From JBGPQJ01 sp963829485 (GTDB lineage: Bacteria; Chloroflexota; Anaerolineae; Anaerolineales; Villigracilaceae): a stretch of 64,000 nucleotides of DNA. The translations under genes and the position numbers were made by a program. The stretch lies in NCBI GenBank assembly GCA_963829485.1, contig CAWHIK010000006.1:62001-126000 (forward strand), given 5' to 3'. Below the pieces are notes generated by a model, which saw nothing but the letters and a program-made list of their open reading frames with translations, did not search any database and was not told where the DNA came from. Of this stretch, positions 8,047 to 15,090 are shown one piece after another (positions within the stretch are counted from its first letter, which is position 1; each line of letters opens with the position of its first letter).

Positions 8047-9031
8047 TTACTGATGACCAACGATTCGATGCGGAACATAAGGTTCTTCCAAGTATGCAAT
8101 ATCTTCCTGTGCCAGCTTTACAGACAAGGCACCAATGGCATCTTCTAGATGTGCGATTTTCGTTGCCCCGATGATAGGGGCTGTCACCGGCTCCTTCTGC
8201 AAGAGCCAGGCAAGTGGCTATATGAACACGCGGAGCGCCGTACTTTTCTGCAATTTCCGCAACCCGCTTCACAACTTGTTGATCGGTTTCGGCGGTTGCA
8301 TCGTATTTGTTTTTCGCGATTTGATCGGTTTCGGAACGGAGTGTATTTTCTGATGAAAAATCACGCGTCAATCTTCCGGATGCGAGTGGACTATACGGAA
8401 TAACCCCGATTTTCTCTTCGCGGCAAAGAGGCAGCATCTCCCGTTCCTCTTCGCGGTAGAGGAGGTTTAGGTGATCCTGCATCGAGACGAAACGAGTCCA
8501 TCCATGTTTCTCGGCAACGTGCAATGCTTTCTGAAACTGCCACGCAAACATGGCGGATGCACCAATATAGCGAGCCTTGCCCGCTCGCACCACATCGTTT
8601 AATGCATCCATCGTCTCTTCGATTGGGGTTTCGTAATCCCACCGATGGATTTGATACAAATCTACATAATCTGTTCCTAGCCGCTTCAGGCTGGCATCAA
8701 TCTCGCTTAGGATGGCTTTACGGGAAAGTCCACCGCCATTTGGATCTTCACGCATTTTGCCATGCAATTTAGTGGCAATGACCACTTCATCTCGTTTAGA
8801 AAAATCTTTCAAGGCGCGTCCGAGAATTTCTTCGCTCGTCCCTATCGAATAGACATTGGCGGTGTCGAAAAAATTGATTCCCAATTCGAGATTCTTTTTT
8901 ATGATAGGTCGGCTGTTTTCCTCGTTGAGCACCCATTTGTGAATCCAACGCTCCGCATCCCCAAACCCCATGCAACCAAGGCAAATGCGCGAGACCTTCA
9001 TTCCTGTTGAACCTAATCGAGCGTATTCCAT
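8047..9031 (-). pseudogene. Aldo/keto reductase, C-terminal frameshift (about 328 aa when joined)
   Basis: MEYARLGSTGMKVSRICLGCMGFG is the usual start of NADPH-dependent aldo/keto reductases of the YajO/Gsy type. Catalytic Asp and Tyr are in FFDTANVYSIGTSE, Lys in VVIATKLHG and His in LYQIHRWD. Near 8210 one extra base (GCCACTTGCC) breaks the frame; in the next frame AWLLQKEPVTAPIIGATK and EPYVPHRIVGHQ give the expected end with stop at 8047. It starts 45 nt after the core of attC-like site 4 and ends 24 nt before site 3, so it fills one cassette. Confidence 0.75.
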
Positions 9032-9076
9032 TAAACTTTCTCCTCAAACATTTTAATGCTATTTACCGAACGTAAC

Positions 9077-9199
9077 ACCCAACGATTTGGCTCACCTGCC
9101 GCCGATTTGAACAAGACAAGACTGCATAAAACCGCTTTTTCTACCAAATGGCCGCCGCAGACCCACGCCGAAGGCGGTCAGGTGGAGCCGGTGTTGGGC
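9077..9199 (-). repeat. attC-like site 4 (123 bp)
   Basis: Cores ACCCAAC (9077-9083) and GTTGGGC (9193-9199) fit RYYYAAC and GTTRRRY exactly. The arms TTTGGCTCACCTGCCGCC and GGCGGTCAGGTGGAGCC are almost the same as in site 3, including the central CTTTTTCTA block. Confidence 0.75.
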
Positions 9200-9211
9200 A
9201 GCCGCAGTAGC

Positions 9212-9240
9212 TTGACAAACTCTTACTAACGTGTTACTAT
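9212..9240 (+). promoter_or_regulatory. Sigma-70-like promoter of the TetR cassette
   Basis: TTGACA (9212-9217), a 17-nt spacer and TACTAT (9235-9240) form a near-consensus promoter on the plus strand, opposite to the other cassette genes. It starts 13 nt after the core of attC-like site 4. Confidence 0.75.
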
Positions 9241-9258
9241 ATATACATAAATAGTAAC
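9233..9258. promoter_or_regulatory. Palindromic operator overlapping the -10 box
   Basis: GTTACTAT (9233-9240) and ATAGTAAC (9251-9258) are perfect 8-bp inverted repeats 10 bp apart. The left arm covers the -10 hexamer, the usual place for a TetR-family operator. Autorepression by the regulator at 9766-10407 is inferred. Confidence 0.65.
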
Positions 9259-9324
9259 AATATAAACAAATCCGTAACATAAACTAATTCTCGTTTTATA
9301 ATTACCCTGATATGGAGGTGATTT

Positions 9325-9747
9325 ATGAAGCTCACGATGCCAGAAATAGTTGCTCTAGTATTGGGAAGCATGCTTGGACTTAGGATGCTGTTTAGTCTGA
9401 TCAGGCCTAAAAACCAGCGCTCTATTGCAGCTAACTTGTACAACAAGAAAGCCGTCATTCCCAAAAGGATTTTCTACATAATAGTCTCTCTCTTGTGCAG
9501 CTTTCTGCTGATTAAAGATACATCAATCGTGTATTTTGTGTTAGCCGCATTTGCCATTGGCGCAATCTGGGATTTTTATAACACCTTGTTCCAGTGGCCT
9601 GAGACAACGGAAATCGAAAAATTACTAGAAGCAGGGAAACCTATACCTCTATATCTGAGCCACAGCTCAAAAAGGAATATAATCCAACCGCTAATTATCA
9701 TCGGTTTTGTGGTATGGATGTATTTGCATATATTCTTTAAGCTCTAA
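9325..9747 (+). CDS. Small membrane protein of unknown function (140 aa)
   Basis: No family recognised. Hydrophobic segments lie near residues 7-24, 45-60 and 64-82 and at the C-terminus (LIIIGFVVWMYLHIFF), so about four membrane helices are likely. A clear GGAGGTGATTT ribosome binding site precedes the ATG. It is transcribed from its own promoter and followed 18 bp later by a TetR regulator, suggesting that the regulator controls it, perhaps in response to a toxic compound. Base composition is clearly AT-richer than the flanking chromosome. Confidence 0.6.
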   Translation: MKLTMPEIVALVLGSMLGLRMLFSLIRPKNQRSIAANLYNKKAVIPKRIFYIIVSLLCSFLLIKDTSIVYFVLAAFAIGAIWDFYNTLFQWPETTEIEKLLEAGKPIPLYLSHSSKRNIIQPLIIIGFVVWMYLHIFFKL

Positions 9748-9765
9748 ACCAGAGCTGGATAGGGA

Positions 9766-10407
9766 ATGAGTACAAAAAGCTCAGAAGAATTTTCGGCTAT
9801 GGACTCCAGCTTTTACAAACAAGACGTGAATAAACTCGAAAAACCCATAGTTCGAAAAATTATGGGGGCCGCTAGGTCCCTTTTCTTTCGATATGGCACC
9901 AAGAAGGTTAGCATCGAGGAAATTTGTCGCGAAGCAGGTGTCAGTAAGATGTCTTTCTACAGGCATTTCAAGGATAAAGATGATATTAGTTTCTATGTGC
10001 TGGAAAAACATTTCACCGATAGGATGAATGAGTATGAAGGAATTCTGAAACAGGATATGCCCTTTGAGGACAAGCTCAAAAAGATCCTTTATATTAAAAT
10101 AGAAAATGTAAATAGCATAAGTGATGAGATGTTGAAAGAGATATTGACCGAAAAATACTCCATGATCGGAAAATGGTTGGCTGAACAAAATATTAAAGAG
10201 ACAGAAAAAATCAGAGAATTTATCTATTCTGCCCAAGCCAAAGGTGAGATTTGGAGTGATATAAAGGTAGAGTTAGTTTTGATTATGATCGAAAAAACAT
10301 GGGGATTATTATCAGATAATAAGCTCCTGGAAATTTATGAGAGTAAAGCTCAAATGCTGAAGGGAGTTGAATGCTGTTTTGTTTTACGGAATTCTAAGCA
10401 GGAATAA
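9766..10407 (+). CDS. TetR/AcrR-family transcriptional regulator (213 aa)
   Basis: The helix-turn-helix is in residues about 25-75: RKIMGAARSLFFRYGTKKVSIEEICREAGVS followed by KMSFYRHFKDKDDI. The rest is a helical ligand domain with no recognisable specificity. It is second gene of a two-gene unit with the small membrane protein, downstream of a promoter with an overlapping palindrome. The gene points opposite to the other cassettes. Confidence 0.85.
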   Translation: MSTKSSEEFSAMDSSFYKQDVNKLEKPIVRKIMGAARSLFFRYGTKKVSIEEICREAGVSKMSFYRHFKDKDDISFYVLEKHFTDRMNEYEGILKQDMPFEDKLKKILYIKIENVNSISDEMLKEILTEKYSMIGKWLAEQNIKETEKIREFIYSAQAKGEIWSDIKVELVLIMIEKTWGLLSDNKLLEIYESKAQMLKGVECCFVLRNSKQE

Positions 10408-10493
10408 CGAATAGCTATTGGCATACCTAAGTAACAACCCTTGAAAGCATACTGTAAAGCAGGTAGATCAATTATTGCGCTTATGATTTTGCT

Positions 10494-10555
10494 GCCCAAC
10501 GCCTTGCCGTTCAGCGGCGGGGTGCAGCCCTGTCCGCTGCAACGGATTGTTGGGC
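10494..10555 (-). repeat. attC-like site 5 (62 bp)
   Basis: GCCCAAC (10494-10500) and GTTGGGC (10549-10555) are exact inverted cores. Inner arms GCCTTGCCGTTCAGCGG and CCGCTGCAACGGAT pair with bulges, which gives the short attC form of about 60 bp. Confidence 0.75.
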
Positions 10556-10973
10556 AGCATCTCCGATACGAATCTCCAAGACAACCTTTGTCTCGGAGCC
10601 GCCGTCCCAGGCAGCCAGGCGGTGGTGTTGAACGACGTAATCGATCTCCGCACGGCGCTCAACCGCATACATGGATGGCCAGCTCCTTGGAATTCGCCTC
10701 TCGTGTCCAACGGGACTTTTCCCCATCGTCCGACGTCAACTCGAACTCGGGCCAGTCATTCATGCTCCCCATGTAGATACGACTGATGCACCCTCGGAGG
10801 GTATGACTTGCGAGTTGGCCCGACTCCACTCGAGACCACCACTCGGCCGAACCGAACAACCCGTCGGTCGGTTCGATGCCGAACTCCTTGGTGGTCAGCG
10901 ATGCTTTCTGAACGCTCGTAATGAACTCGCGGTTGTCCCGCAGGCGATAAACGATATTCATATTCTGTACCAT
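10511..10973 (-). CDS. Hypothetical cassette protein, one frameshift (about 150 aa when joined)
   Basis: The first part (MNIVYRLRDNREFITSV, then FGIEPTDGLFGSAEWW and GCISRIYMGSMNDWPEFEL) runs to KELAIHV, where one extra base near 10663 shifts the frame; the next frame continues as AVERRAEIDYVVQHHRL and VVLEIRIG and ends inside the recombination site. No family recognised. Its start is 24 nt after the lone core site at 10997-11003, so it would be the first cassette of the array. The ATG at 10961 is an alternative start. Confidence 0.5.
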
Positions 10974-10996
10974 TCACTCAGGTCGTCGGCCTGTCT

Positions 10997-11077
10997 GCCC
11001 AACTCATGATCTTACGAGCATGGTGCGTTTAATGCCGGGATTTTACCGAGCTCGGTGCGTTTAATACCGAGTTTTAA
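10997..11077 (-). other. Candidate attI region: lone core site beside two direct repeats
   Basis: On the minus strand a GTTGGGC core (11003-10997) lies just downstream of the integrase remnant and before the first cassette. Next to it are two direct repeats of about 23 bp (GGTGCGTTTAATGCCGGGATTTTA at 11022-11045 is longer than allowed to quote in full elsewhere; the second copy is at 11054-11076, differing at about three positions). attI sites consist of a core and integrase-binding direct repeats, so the layout fits, but the assignment is inference. Confidence 0.45.
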
Positions 11078-11369
11078 TACGGTCCAACGGTGACTGTACT
11101 GCCATCAGATTGGCGACATGCGCATAGACCATCGGCGTTTTCAGGTCTTCCTGCCCAGGCAGAACCTGTATTGTCCAATTTTCTTTTCCTCCTTCGAGCA
11201 AATGAGTTGCGAATGAATGTCTCAGCGTGTGTGGCCCCACTGGCTTGTGAATGCCTGCTTTTTGCGCAGCCTTATTGATCGCTATGGGAGGGTTGCCGCC
11301 AAATCCGGCGACTTGTGTGATAGCCATAGAGATATATCCTGTGTTCAATGTGCCGCATTTATCCGACAA
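11061..11369 (-). pseudogene. Integron integrase (IntI-like) C-terminal remnant
   Basis: From about residue 29 the reading INKAAQKAGIHKP followed by GPHTLRHSFATHLLEGG, LKTPMVYAHV and VQSPLDRI matches the C-terminal end of tyrosine recombinases. The VRSPLD-like ending is typical of IntI. Box II His and Arg (HTLR) and the nucleophile Tyr (VYAHV) are present, but the conserved LLGH reads LPGQ, so one catalytic residue is gone. The whole N-terminal DNA-binding part and box I Arg are missing, and the first 28 residues look unrelated. It must be inactive. It points the same way as most cassettes. Confidence 0.6.
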
Positions 11370-11379
11370 ATGTCAAATT

Positions 11380-11571
11380 TCATTATAAGGAAATTCCTGT
11401 GCTTTTCAAGTTTGAGGTCATTAAGGAAATGGAGAAACACCTTACACAACAATTCCAAAGAATTATAGACCCACGATCAAACACAGGTGTTTATGAATCC
11501 GACGAACCATTGGATAAGCACATTGGGCATAGCTCCGATCAAAAAAAGAATAAGAAATCCGATGATGCCTG
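11380..11571. other. Non-coding or decayed stretch between HTH gene and integrase remnant
   Basis: No convincing gene. The missing N-terminal half of the integrase would be expected here but no recombinase motif is visible in any frame. Confidence 0.4.
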
Positions 11572-11851
11572 TCACAGGCTTGCTGATAGCACTTTGCCAC
11601 TAATGGTAAATAAATACGCCCTTGTGGGGGCGTATCGTATCTTGTTGCGGCGTGGGTCGTGCTTGGCCATCTTCGCGGTGTGCTTAAAATAGCTGTCAAG
11701 CATATCTCGCTTTACCAGCCAGGTTCGGCCGATCTTAAGCCCTTCACTGCTGCCTTTTCGCATCATGCGTCGTACATGTTCAACGTGATACTTGAGCTTT
11801 TCGGCAGTTTCTTCAGTGGAAATAAAATCATTCAGATCTGGACTGGTTCAT
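11572..11851 (-). CDS. Excisionase-type helix-turn-helix protein, probable N-terminal frameshift
   Basis: DFISTEETAEKL followed by HVEHVRRMMRKGSSEGLKIGRTWLVKRDMLDSY is the MerR-like winged helix of excisionase/HTH_17 proteins. The only good start, an ATG at 11851 with AGAGAGTGG upstream, is one base out of frame with this block, so an indel near 11835 is likely. Such proteins act as directionality factors or regulators in mobile elements. It lies between tRNA-Glu and the integrase remnant, the usual place for an island's xis-like gene. The C-terminal 25 residues cover a terminator-like hairpin and may be artefactual. Confidence 0.6.
11608..11635 (-). terminator. Terminator-like hairpin at the 3' end of the HTH gene
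   Basis: ATACGCCC (11614-11621) and GGGCGTAT (11628-11635) form an 8-bp stem; on the minus strand it is followed by TTTATTTACC. It overlaps the end of the HTH reading frame. Confidence 0.45.
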
Positions 11852-11915
11852 TTCCACTCTCTGATTGAGGGGAAAGGTATATAAATTCTTGCAACTAAAA
11901 CCCTGGTAACGTAAG

Positions 11916-11930
11916 GTGCCCCCACGGAGA
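11916..11930. repeat. 15-bp direct repeat at the tRNA-Glu 3' end, candidate right attachment site
   Basis: Identical to 4631-4645. The tRNA 3' end faces the accessory genes, which is the orientation expected when an element integrates into a tRNA gene and restores its 3' end. Confidence 0.55.
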
Positions 11931-11989
11931 TTCGAACTCCGGTCTTAACCTTGAAAGGGTTGCGTCCTGGTCCACTAGACGATGGGGGC
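11917..11989 (-). tRNA. tRNA-Glu (anticodon UUC)
   Basis: The minus strand folds as a tRNA: acceptor GCCCCCA pairs with TGGGGGC, D-arm TCGTCTAGTGGACCAGGA, anticodon loop CTTTCAA with TTC in the middle, T-arm CGGAG-TTCGAAT-CTCCG, discriminator A. CCA is not encoded. The lowest base pair of the anticodon stem is a C-A mismatch. The D-arm and anticodon region match bacterial tRNA-Glu. It is the apparent integration target of the island. Confidence 0.95.
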
Positions 11990-12595
11990 ATTTTTTACAG
12001 CGGGCAGGATTTTATCACCCCCCCAGAGAACGGTCAAGCTTAAATCAAGGCTAATCCTCGATTTTTTGGTCTTTAACGCCAGCAGGTCAACCTCGCTGCG
12101 ATTGAACAACATTGCTTCGCTCTCGATTTTAAATGCAGGGATCAAAATCGCTGTTACGAGCGCATTGTAAAGGGGAACGAACTCCCGGGTCCCTTCCACC
12201 ATGATCGTGGAAAAATCGAAACGGCCCGCCCATTCCAGCGTTCCATTCAACTCGTAGACCTGTGTCGCCACCCGGATGGGGTACTCGGCGAGGCGGACAT
12301 ACCCCCCTCGAGCCAGAGCCTGAGGTCCGATATCCTCCCGCCGCGCGAGGCAGACGGCAATGACCTGGGGTTTGACCAGGCGGATCACTTCAAAGTGATC
12401 GACCAGCTTGGTCGGCATATGCAGGCGCGCCAGCCTGGCGTCCAGGATCTCCATGAAAGAATTGGTGCCGTCGTTCATCAAGCCCATCAAACCGGTGTTG
12501 GGCACCATGATTTTTCCGACCACGCGGTAGCTGCTGGTGAGAAAATCGGCGCTGATCAAACGCTGGGTGCCGGAAACAGGTTGTTCTGTAGGCAT
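11975..12595 (-). CDS. Conserved hypothetical protein (206 aa)
   Basis: No family recognised. The protein is soluble, with no signal peptide or membrane helix. Segments such as ISADFLTSSYRVVGKIMVPNTGLMG and FEVIRLVKPQVIAVCLARRED suggest a beta-rich fold. The start at 12595 has GGGGAG just upstream. The frame ends with NAPIV and a TAG that lies 15 bp inside the tRNA-Glu gene, so the last residues are templated by the tRNA 5' end; either the overlap is real or an indel hides an earlier stop. It is last in a same-strand series with lepB, deoC and a YgiT-like gene. Confidence 0.6.
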   Translation of the reverse strand: MPTEQPVSGTQRLISADFLTSSYRVVGKIMVPNTGLMGLMNDGTNSFMEILDARLARLHMPTKLVDHFEVIRLVKPQVIAVCLARREDIGPQALARGGYVRLAEYPIRVATQVYELNGTLEWAGRFDFSTIMVEGTREFVPLYNALVTAILIPAFKIESEAMLFNRSEVDLLALKTKKSRISLDLSLTVLWGGDKILPAVKNAPIV

Positions 12596-12610
12596 ATTCT
12601 CCCCCCGGAA

Positions 12611-12910
12611 TTATTGTTCGGGTGTGACGCCGGTTGTGTCTCGTTTGGTGGACGGTCTTTTCCCGTTGCGCCTTCTCGGTGACGTGGAATGACCGGCATC
12701 AGGGTTGAGTAATGTGGACAGCCAGTTAACGGCTTTTTCATCGTATTCGCGGCGTCCGCAGACGTCGCAGACCCAGGCTGGAAAGTTCGGCACCGTGATC
12801 ACTTCTTCATCCAGCCAGGTGAAATAGGTGACGCGGCGCAAGCGCATCATGCCAGCCTGGCATTCCCGGCATGGAAAGGCTTCGTGTCGATGGGTGGTCG
12901 CCTCGCTCAT
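12611..12910 (-). CDS. YgiT-type zinc-finger protein (99 aa)
   Basis: Two CxxC pairs (FPCRECQAGMM near residues 12-22 and AWVCDVCGRREYDEKAV near 45-60) bind zinc, as in the N-terminal domain of MqsA/YgiT-like proteins. The usual C-terminal antitoxin helix-turn-helix is absent; the tail is basic and Ser/Pro-rich. No toxin gene is adjacent, so an antitoxin role is not supported. The start overlaps the stop of deoC by 4 nt, so it is translationally coupled to it. Confidence 0.65.
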   Translation of the reverse strand: MSEATTHRHEAFPCRECQAGMMRLRRVTYFTWLDEEVITVPNFPAWVCDVCGRREYDEKAVNWLSTLLNPDAGHSTSPRRRNGKRPSTKRDTTGVTPEQ

Positions 12911-13686
12911 ATGCCTTTTTCCTCGAGGGCTTCCTTGACGATTGAAACGCCGGCACTGGCTCCGAGCCGGTTTGCGCCGGCAGTGATCATGTCGCGGGCG
13001 TCTTTTAGCGAGCGGATACCGCCTGCGGCTTTCACACCGGTCCTTGCACCCACTACCCGGCGCATGAGCGACACATCATCAATCGTCGCACCGCCCGATG
13101 CAAAGCCCGTGGATGTTTTGACAAAGTCGGCGCCTGCTGCGGTACTTAACAGGCATCCAATAATTTTTTCCCGTTGGTTAAGTAAAACCATTTCAAGGAT
13201 TACTTTCACTGTCACGTTGCTCTTGTGCGATTCATCCACCACTGCCGCGATTTCTTCCAGCACGAGACCAAAAGCCGCGCTCTTCATCGCGCCGATGTTG
13301 ATCACCATATCGATTTCTGTTGCGCCGGCATTGATCGCATCACGTGTTTCGGCAGCCTTCGATGCAATGAGATTTGCCCCAAGAGGAAAAGCCACCACAG
13401 AGCAAACGCCCACGCCTGAATCGCGCAGCAGGCCGGCGGCCAGCGGGACATAGGCTGGATTTACACACACCGTCGCAAAATCATACTGCCGGGCTTCCAA
13501 GCACAGGTTCTTGATTTGTTCGGCAGTGGCCTCGGGTTTCAACAAGGTGTGATCGATCCAGCCGGATATGGCATTTCCAACAGGTTGAACCAGCGCCTCA
13601 GGAGCAGGCGGCAGTTCCTTTTCATATTTCTTAGCCAGTGCGAGGAGGTCAACTATCGAGGGCATGGGTGTTTTACGGTGCCGCAT
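12907..13686 (-). CDS. deoC: Deoxyribose-phosphate aldolase
   Basis: Cleaves 2-deoxyribose 5-phosphate to glyceraldehyde 3-phosphate and acetaldehyde in deoxynucleoside breakdown. Family motifs are in order: DHTLLKPEA (about 45-53), TVCVNPAYVP, VVAFPLGAN, EIDMVINIGA, the second Lys in KVILE (161) and the Schiff-base Lys190 in DFVKTSTGFA, then AAGGIRS near the phosphate site. 259 aa is somewhat longer than usual because of an N-terminal extension; an ATG at 13665 is an alternative start. The gene start overlaps the end of lepB. No other deo genes are visible nearby. Confidence 0.93.
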   Translation of the reverse strand: MRHRKTPMPSIVDLLALAKKYEKELPPAPEALVQPVGNAISGWIDHTLLKPEATAEQIKNLCLEARQYDFATVCVNPAYVPLAAGLLRDSGVGVCSVVAFPLGANLIASKAAETRDAINAGATEIDMVINIGAMKSAAFGLVLEEIAAVVDESHKSNVTVKVILEMVLLNQREKIIGCLLSTAAGADFVKTSTGFASGGATIDDVSLMRRVVGARTGVKAAGGIRSLKDARDMITAGANRLGASAGVSIVKEALEEKGI

Positions 13687-14260
13687 TCACGACATTGGTA
13701 TGGTCGATCATGTTCCAATCGGGGGGAGGCCAGTATATAACGATAGCCTTTCCGATCACATTGTTCAAGGGAAGCATGCCCCAGGCATGCGAATCGGACG
13801 AGTCGTTGCGATTGTCTCCGAGGACAAACAACTGGCCTGGCGGGACGATCCAGGTGCCCTCGTATTCAGGCGTGGCTGCGATGTATGGTTCGGTGATCTC
13901 CCGGTCGTTGACTGAGACCAATCCATTTTCCACCTGGACGACATCACCCGGCAAGCCGATCACACGCTTGATCAGATCCTGGGTTGGGTCGAGAGGGAAT
14001 CGAAACACGACAATGTCGCCCCGCTGAGGGGCGTTGAAATAATAAGCCAGTTTATAGACCAGCACATATTCGCCATTTTCGAGAGTGGGGCGCATGCTGA
14101 ATCCATCCACCCGCACACGCGCAGAAAGTGCGTTGATCACCACAAACAGGACAACTGCCAGCAGGATGGTCTCCAGCGCATCACGTAGGACCTGACCCCA
14201 GGATGTCGATTTTTTCGGTGTCGACTCGACGGGAGTTGTCTCAGGAGTTAATTCTTCCAA
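13673..14260 (-). CDS. lepB: Signal peptidase I
   Basis: Membrane serine protease that removes signal peptides from secreted proteins. One N-terminal transmembrane helix (LETILLAVVLFVVINAL) is followed by the box with the catalytic Ser (VDGFSMRPTLENGEYV), the Lys box (DLIKRVIGLPGD) and the GDNRNDSSDSHAWGMLP box. About 195 aa, normal for Gram-positive-type enzymes. The start is a TTG; the one at 14260 is chosen because GGAGG lies 5 nt before it, while a TTG at 14272 has no such site. A TATAAT box lies about 11 nt further upstream. Confidence 0.93.
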   Translation of the reverse strand: MEELTPETTPVESTPKKSTSWGQVLRDALETILLAVVLFVVINALSARVRVDGFSMRPTLENGEYVLVYKLAYYFNAPQRGDIVVFRFPLDPTQDLIKRVIGLPGDVVQVENGLVSVNDREITEPYIAATPEYEGTWIVPPGQLFVLGDNRNDSSDSHAWGMLPLNNVIGKAIVIYWPPPDWNMIDHTNVVNAAP

Positions 14261-14339
14261 AAAAGCCTCCAAAACCTGAAAAGATTATAAGTCTCTCCGG
14301 GTTGCCCTGCAAGGGCGAGCCCTATCACTTTCGCAGGTT

Positions 14340-15089
14340 TTACACCCTGCCCCAGGCGTAAAATGTGGGAACGAACAATACCCGTTCGCCGCGAGTCCAG
14401 GCAGCCTGGTCGAGTGATTTTAATTTCATAATTTCATCGCTGGGGATGAATCCGGCCAGGTCGGATTCGAGGACCGCCCACTCGAGTTCCCGCTGCCCGG
14501 GAAGGGGCGATCCCGGCCACCCGCCTGGTATGATTCCGCTTTCGATGGGGGCGATGCCGGCTGAGGAAAACCAACCCTTCAGCTTGCGCCCGGAATCGGG
14601 ATCAGCACCCTGTTTGCATAAAGACTCCGCCTGCCAGTGGCCAAGAGGTTCAAGCAACGAAGGATAATCGATCCTTCCAGAATAATCCGGTTCAGCCAGA
14701 GCCAGCACACACCCGCCGGGACGCGTGACCCGTTTCATTTCCTTCAATACATCAACCGGGGATGCCACCCAGAGCAAAAGAAAATGGCAAAACGTGATGT
14801 CGAAAAATCCATCCGGGTAGGGAAGCTGATGCCCGTCACCGCAAACGATTTTCGCAGAAGGCGCATGGTCTTGGGCTTGTTGAGATGCATCCAAACTCAG
14901 GTCAAGTCCAAAAATCCGTGCTTGAGTGAGGGCGGGGAGGTCGATCAACAAGGCGCCTGTCCCGCAGCCGACATCAAGAATGTTTCGTGCGGAGCGCAGG
15001 GAGGATTTTTCGTATAGATAATTACGGGTTTGGCTTGTCCAACCAGCCTGCTGCAGATACCGCTCATGCCAATCCACGGTGGGAGGCAT
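14340..15089 (-). CDS. Class I SAM-dependent methyltransferase (249 aa)
   Basis: Motif I ILDVGCGTGALLIDL (about 37-51) binds S-adenosylmethionine; FGLDLSLDASQQA, IVCGDGHQLPYPDGFFDITFCHFLLLWV and the MKRVTRPGGCVLALAEP strand complete a methyltransferase type 11 domain. The C-terminal third (about 160-249) is specific to a subgroup and has no motif I know. Substrate unknown. It begins 1 bp after the stop of the phosphatase gene, so the two form a pair. Confidence 0.88.
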   Translation of the reverse strand: MPPTVDWHERYLQQAGWTSQTRNYLYEKSSLRSARNILDVGCGTGALLIDLPALTQARIFGLDLSLDASQQAQDHAPSAKIVCGDGHQLPYPDGFFDITFCHFLLLWVASPVDVLKEMKRVTRPGGCVLALAEPDYSGRIDYPSLLEPLGHWQAESLCKQGADPDSGRKLKGWFSSAGIAPIESGIIPGGWPGSPLPGQRELEWAVLESDLAGFIPSDEIMKLKSLDQAAWTRGERVLFVPTFYAWGRV

Positions 15090-15090
15090 T

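Noticed and set aside
11463..11699. 78-codon minus-strand frame near the HTH gene
   Set aside because: Overlaps the HTH gene in another frame, no recognisable motif.
12395..12682. Plus-strand frames opposite the 206-aa gene and deoC region
   Set aside because: Antisense shadows without motifs or ribosome binding sites.
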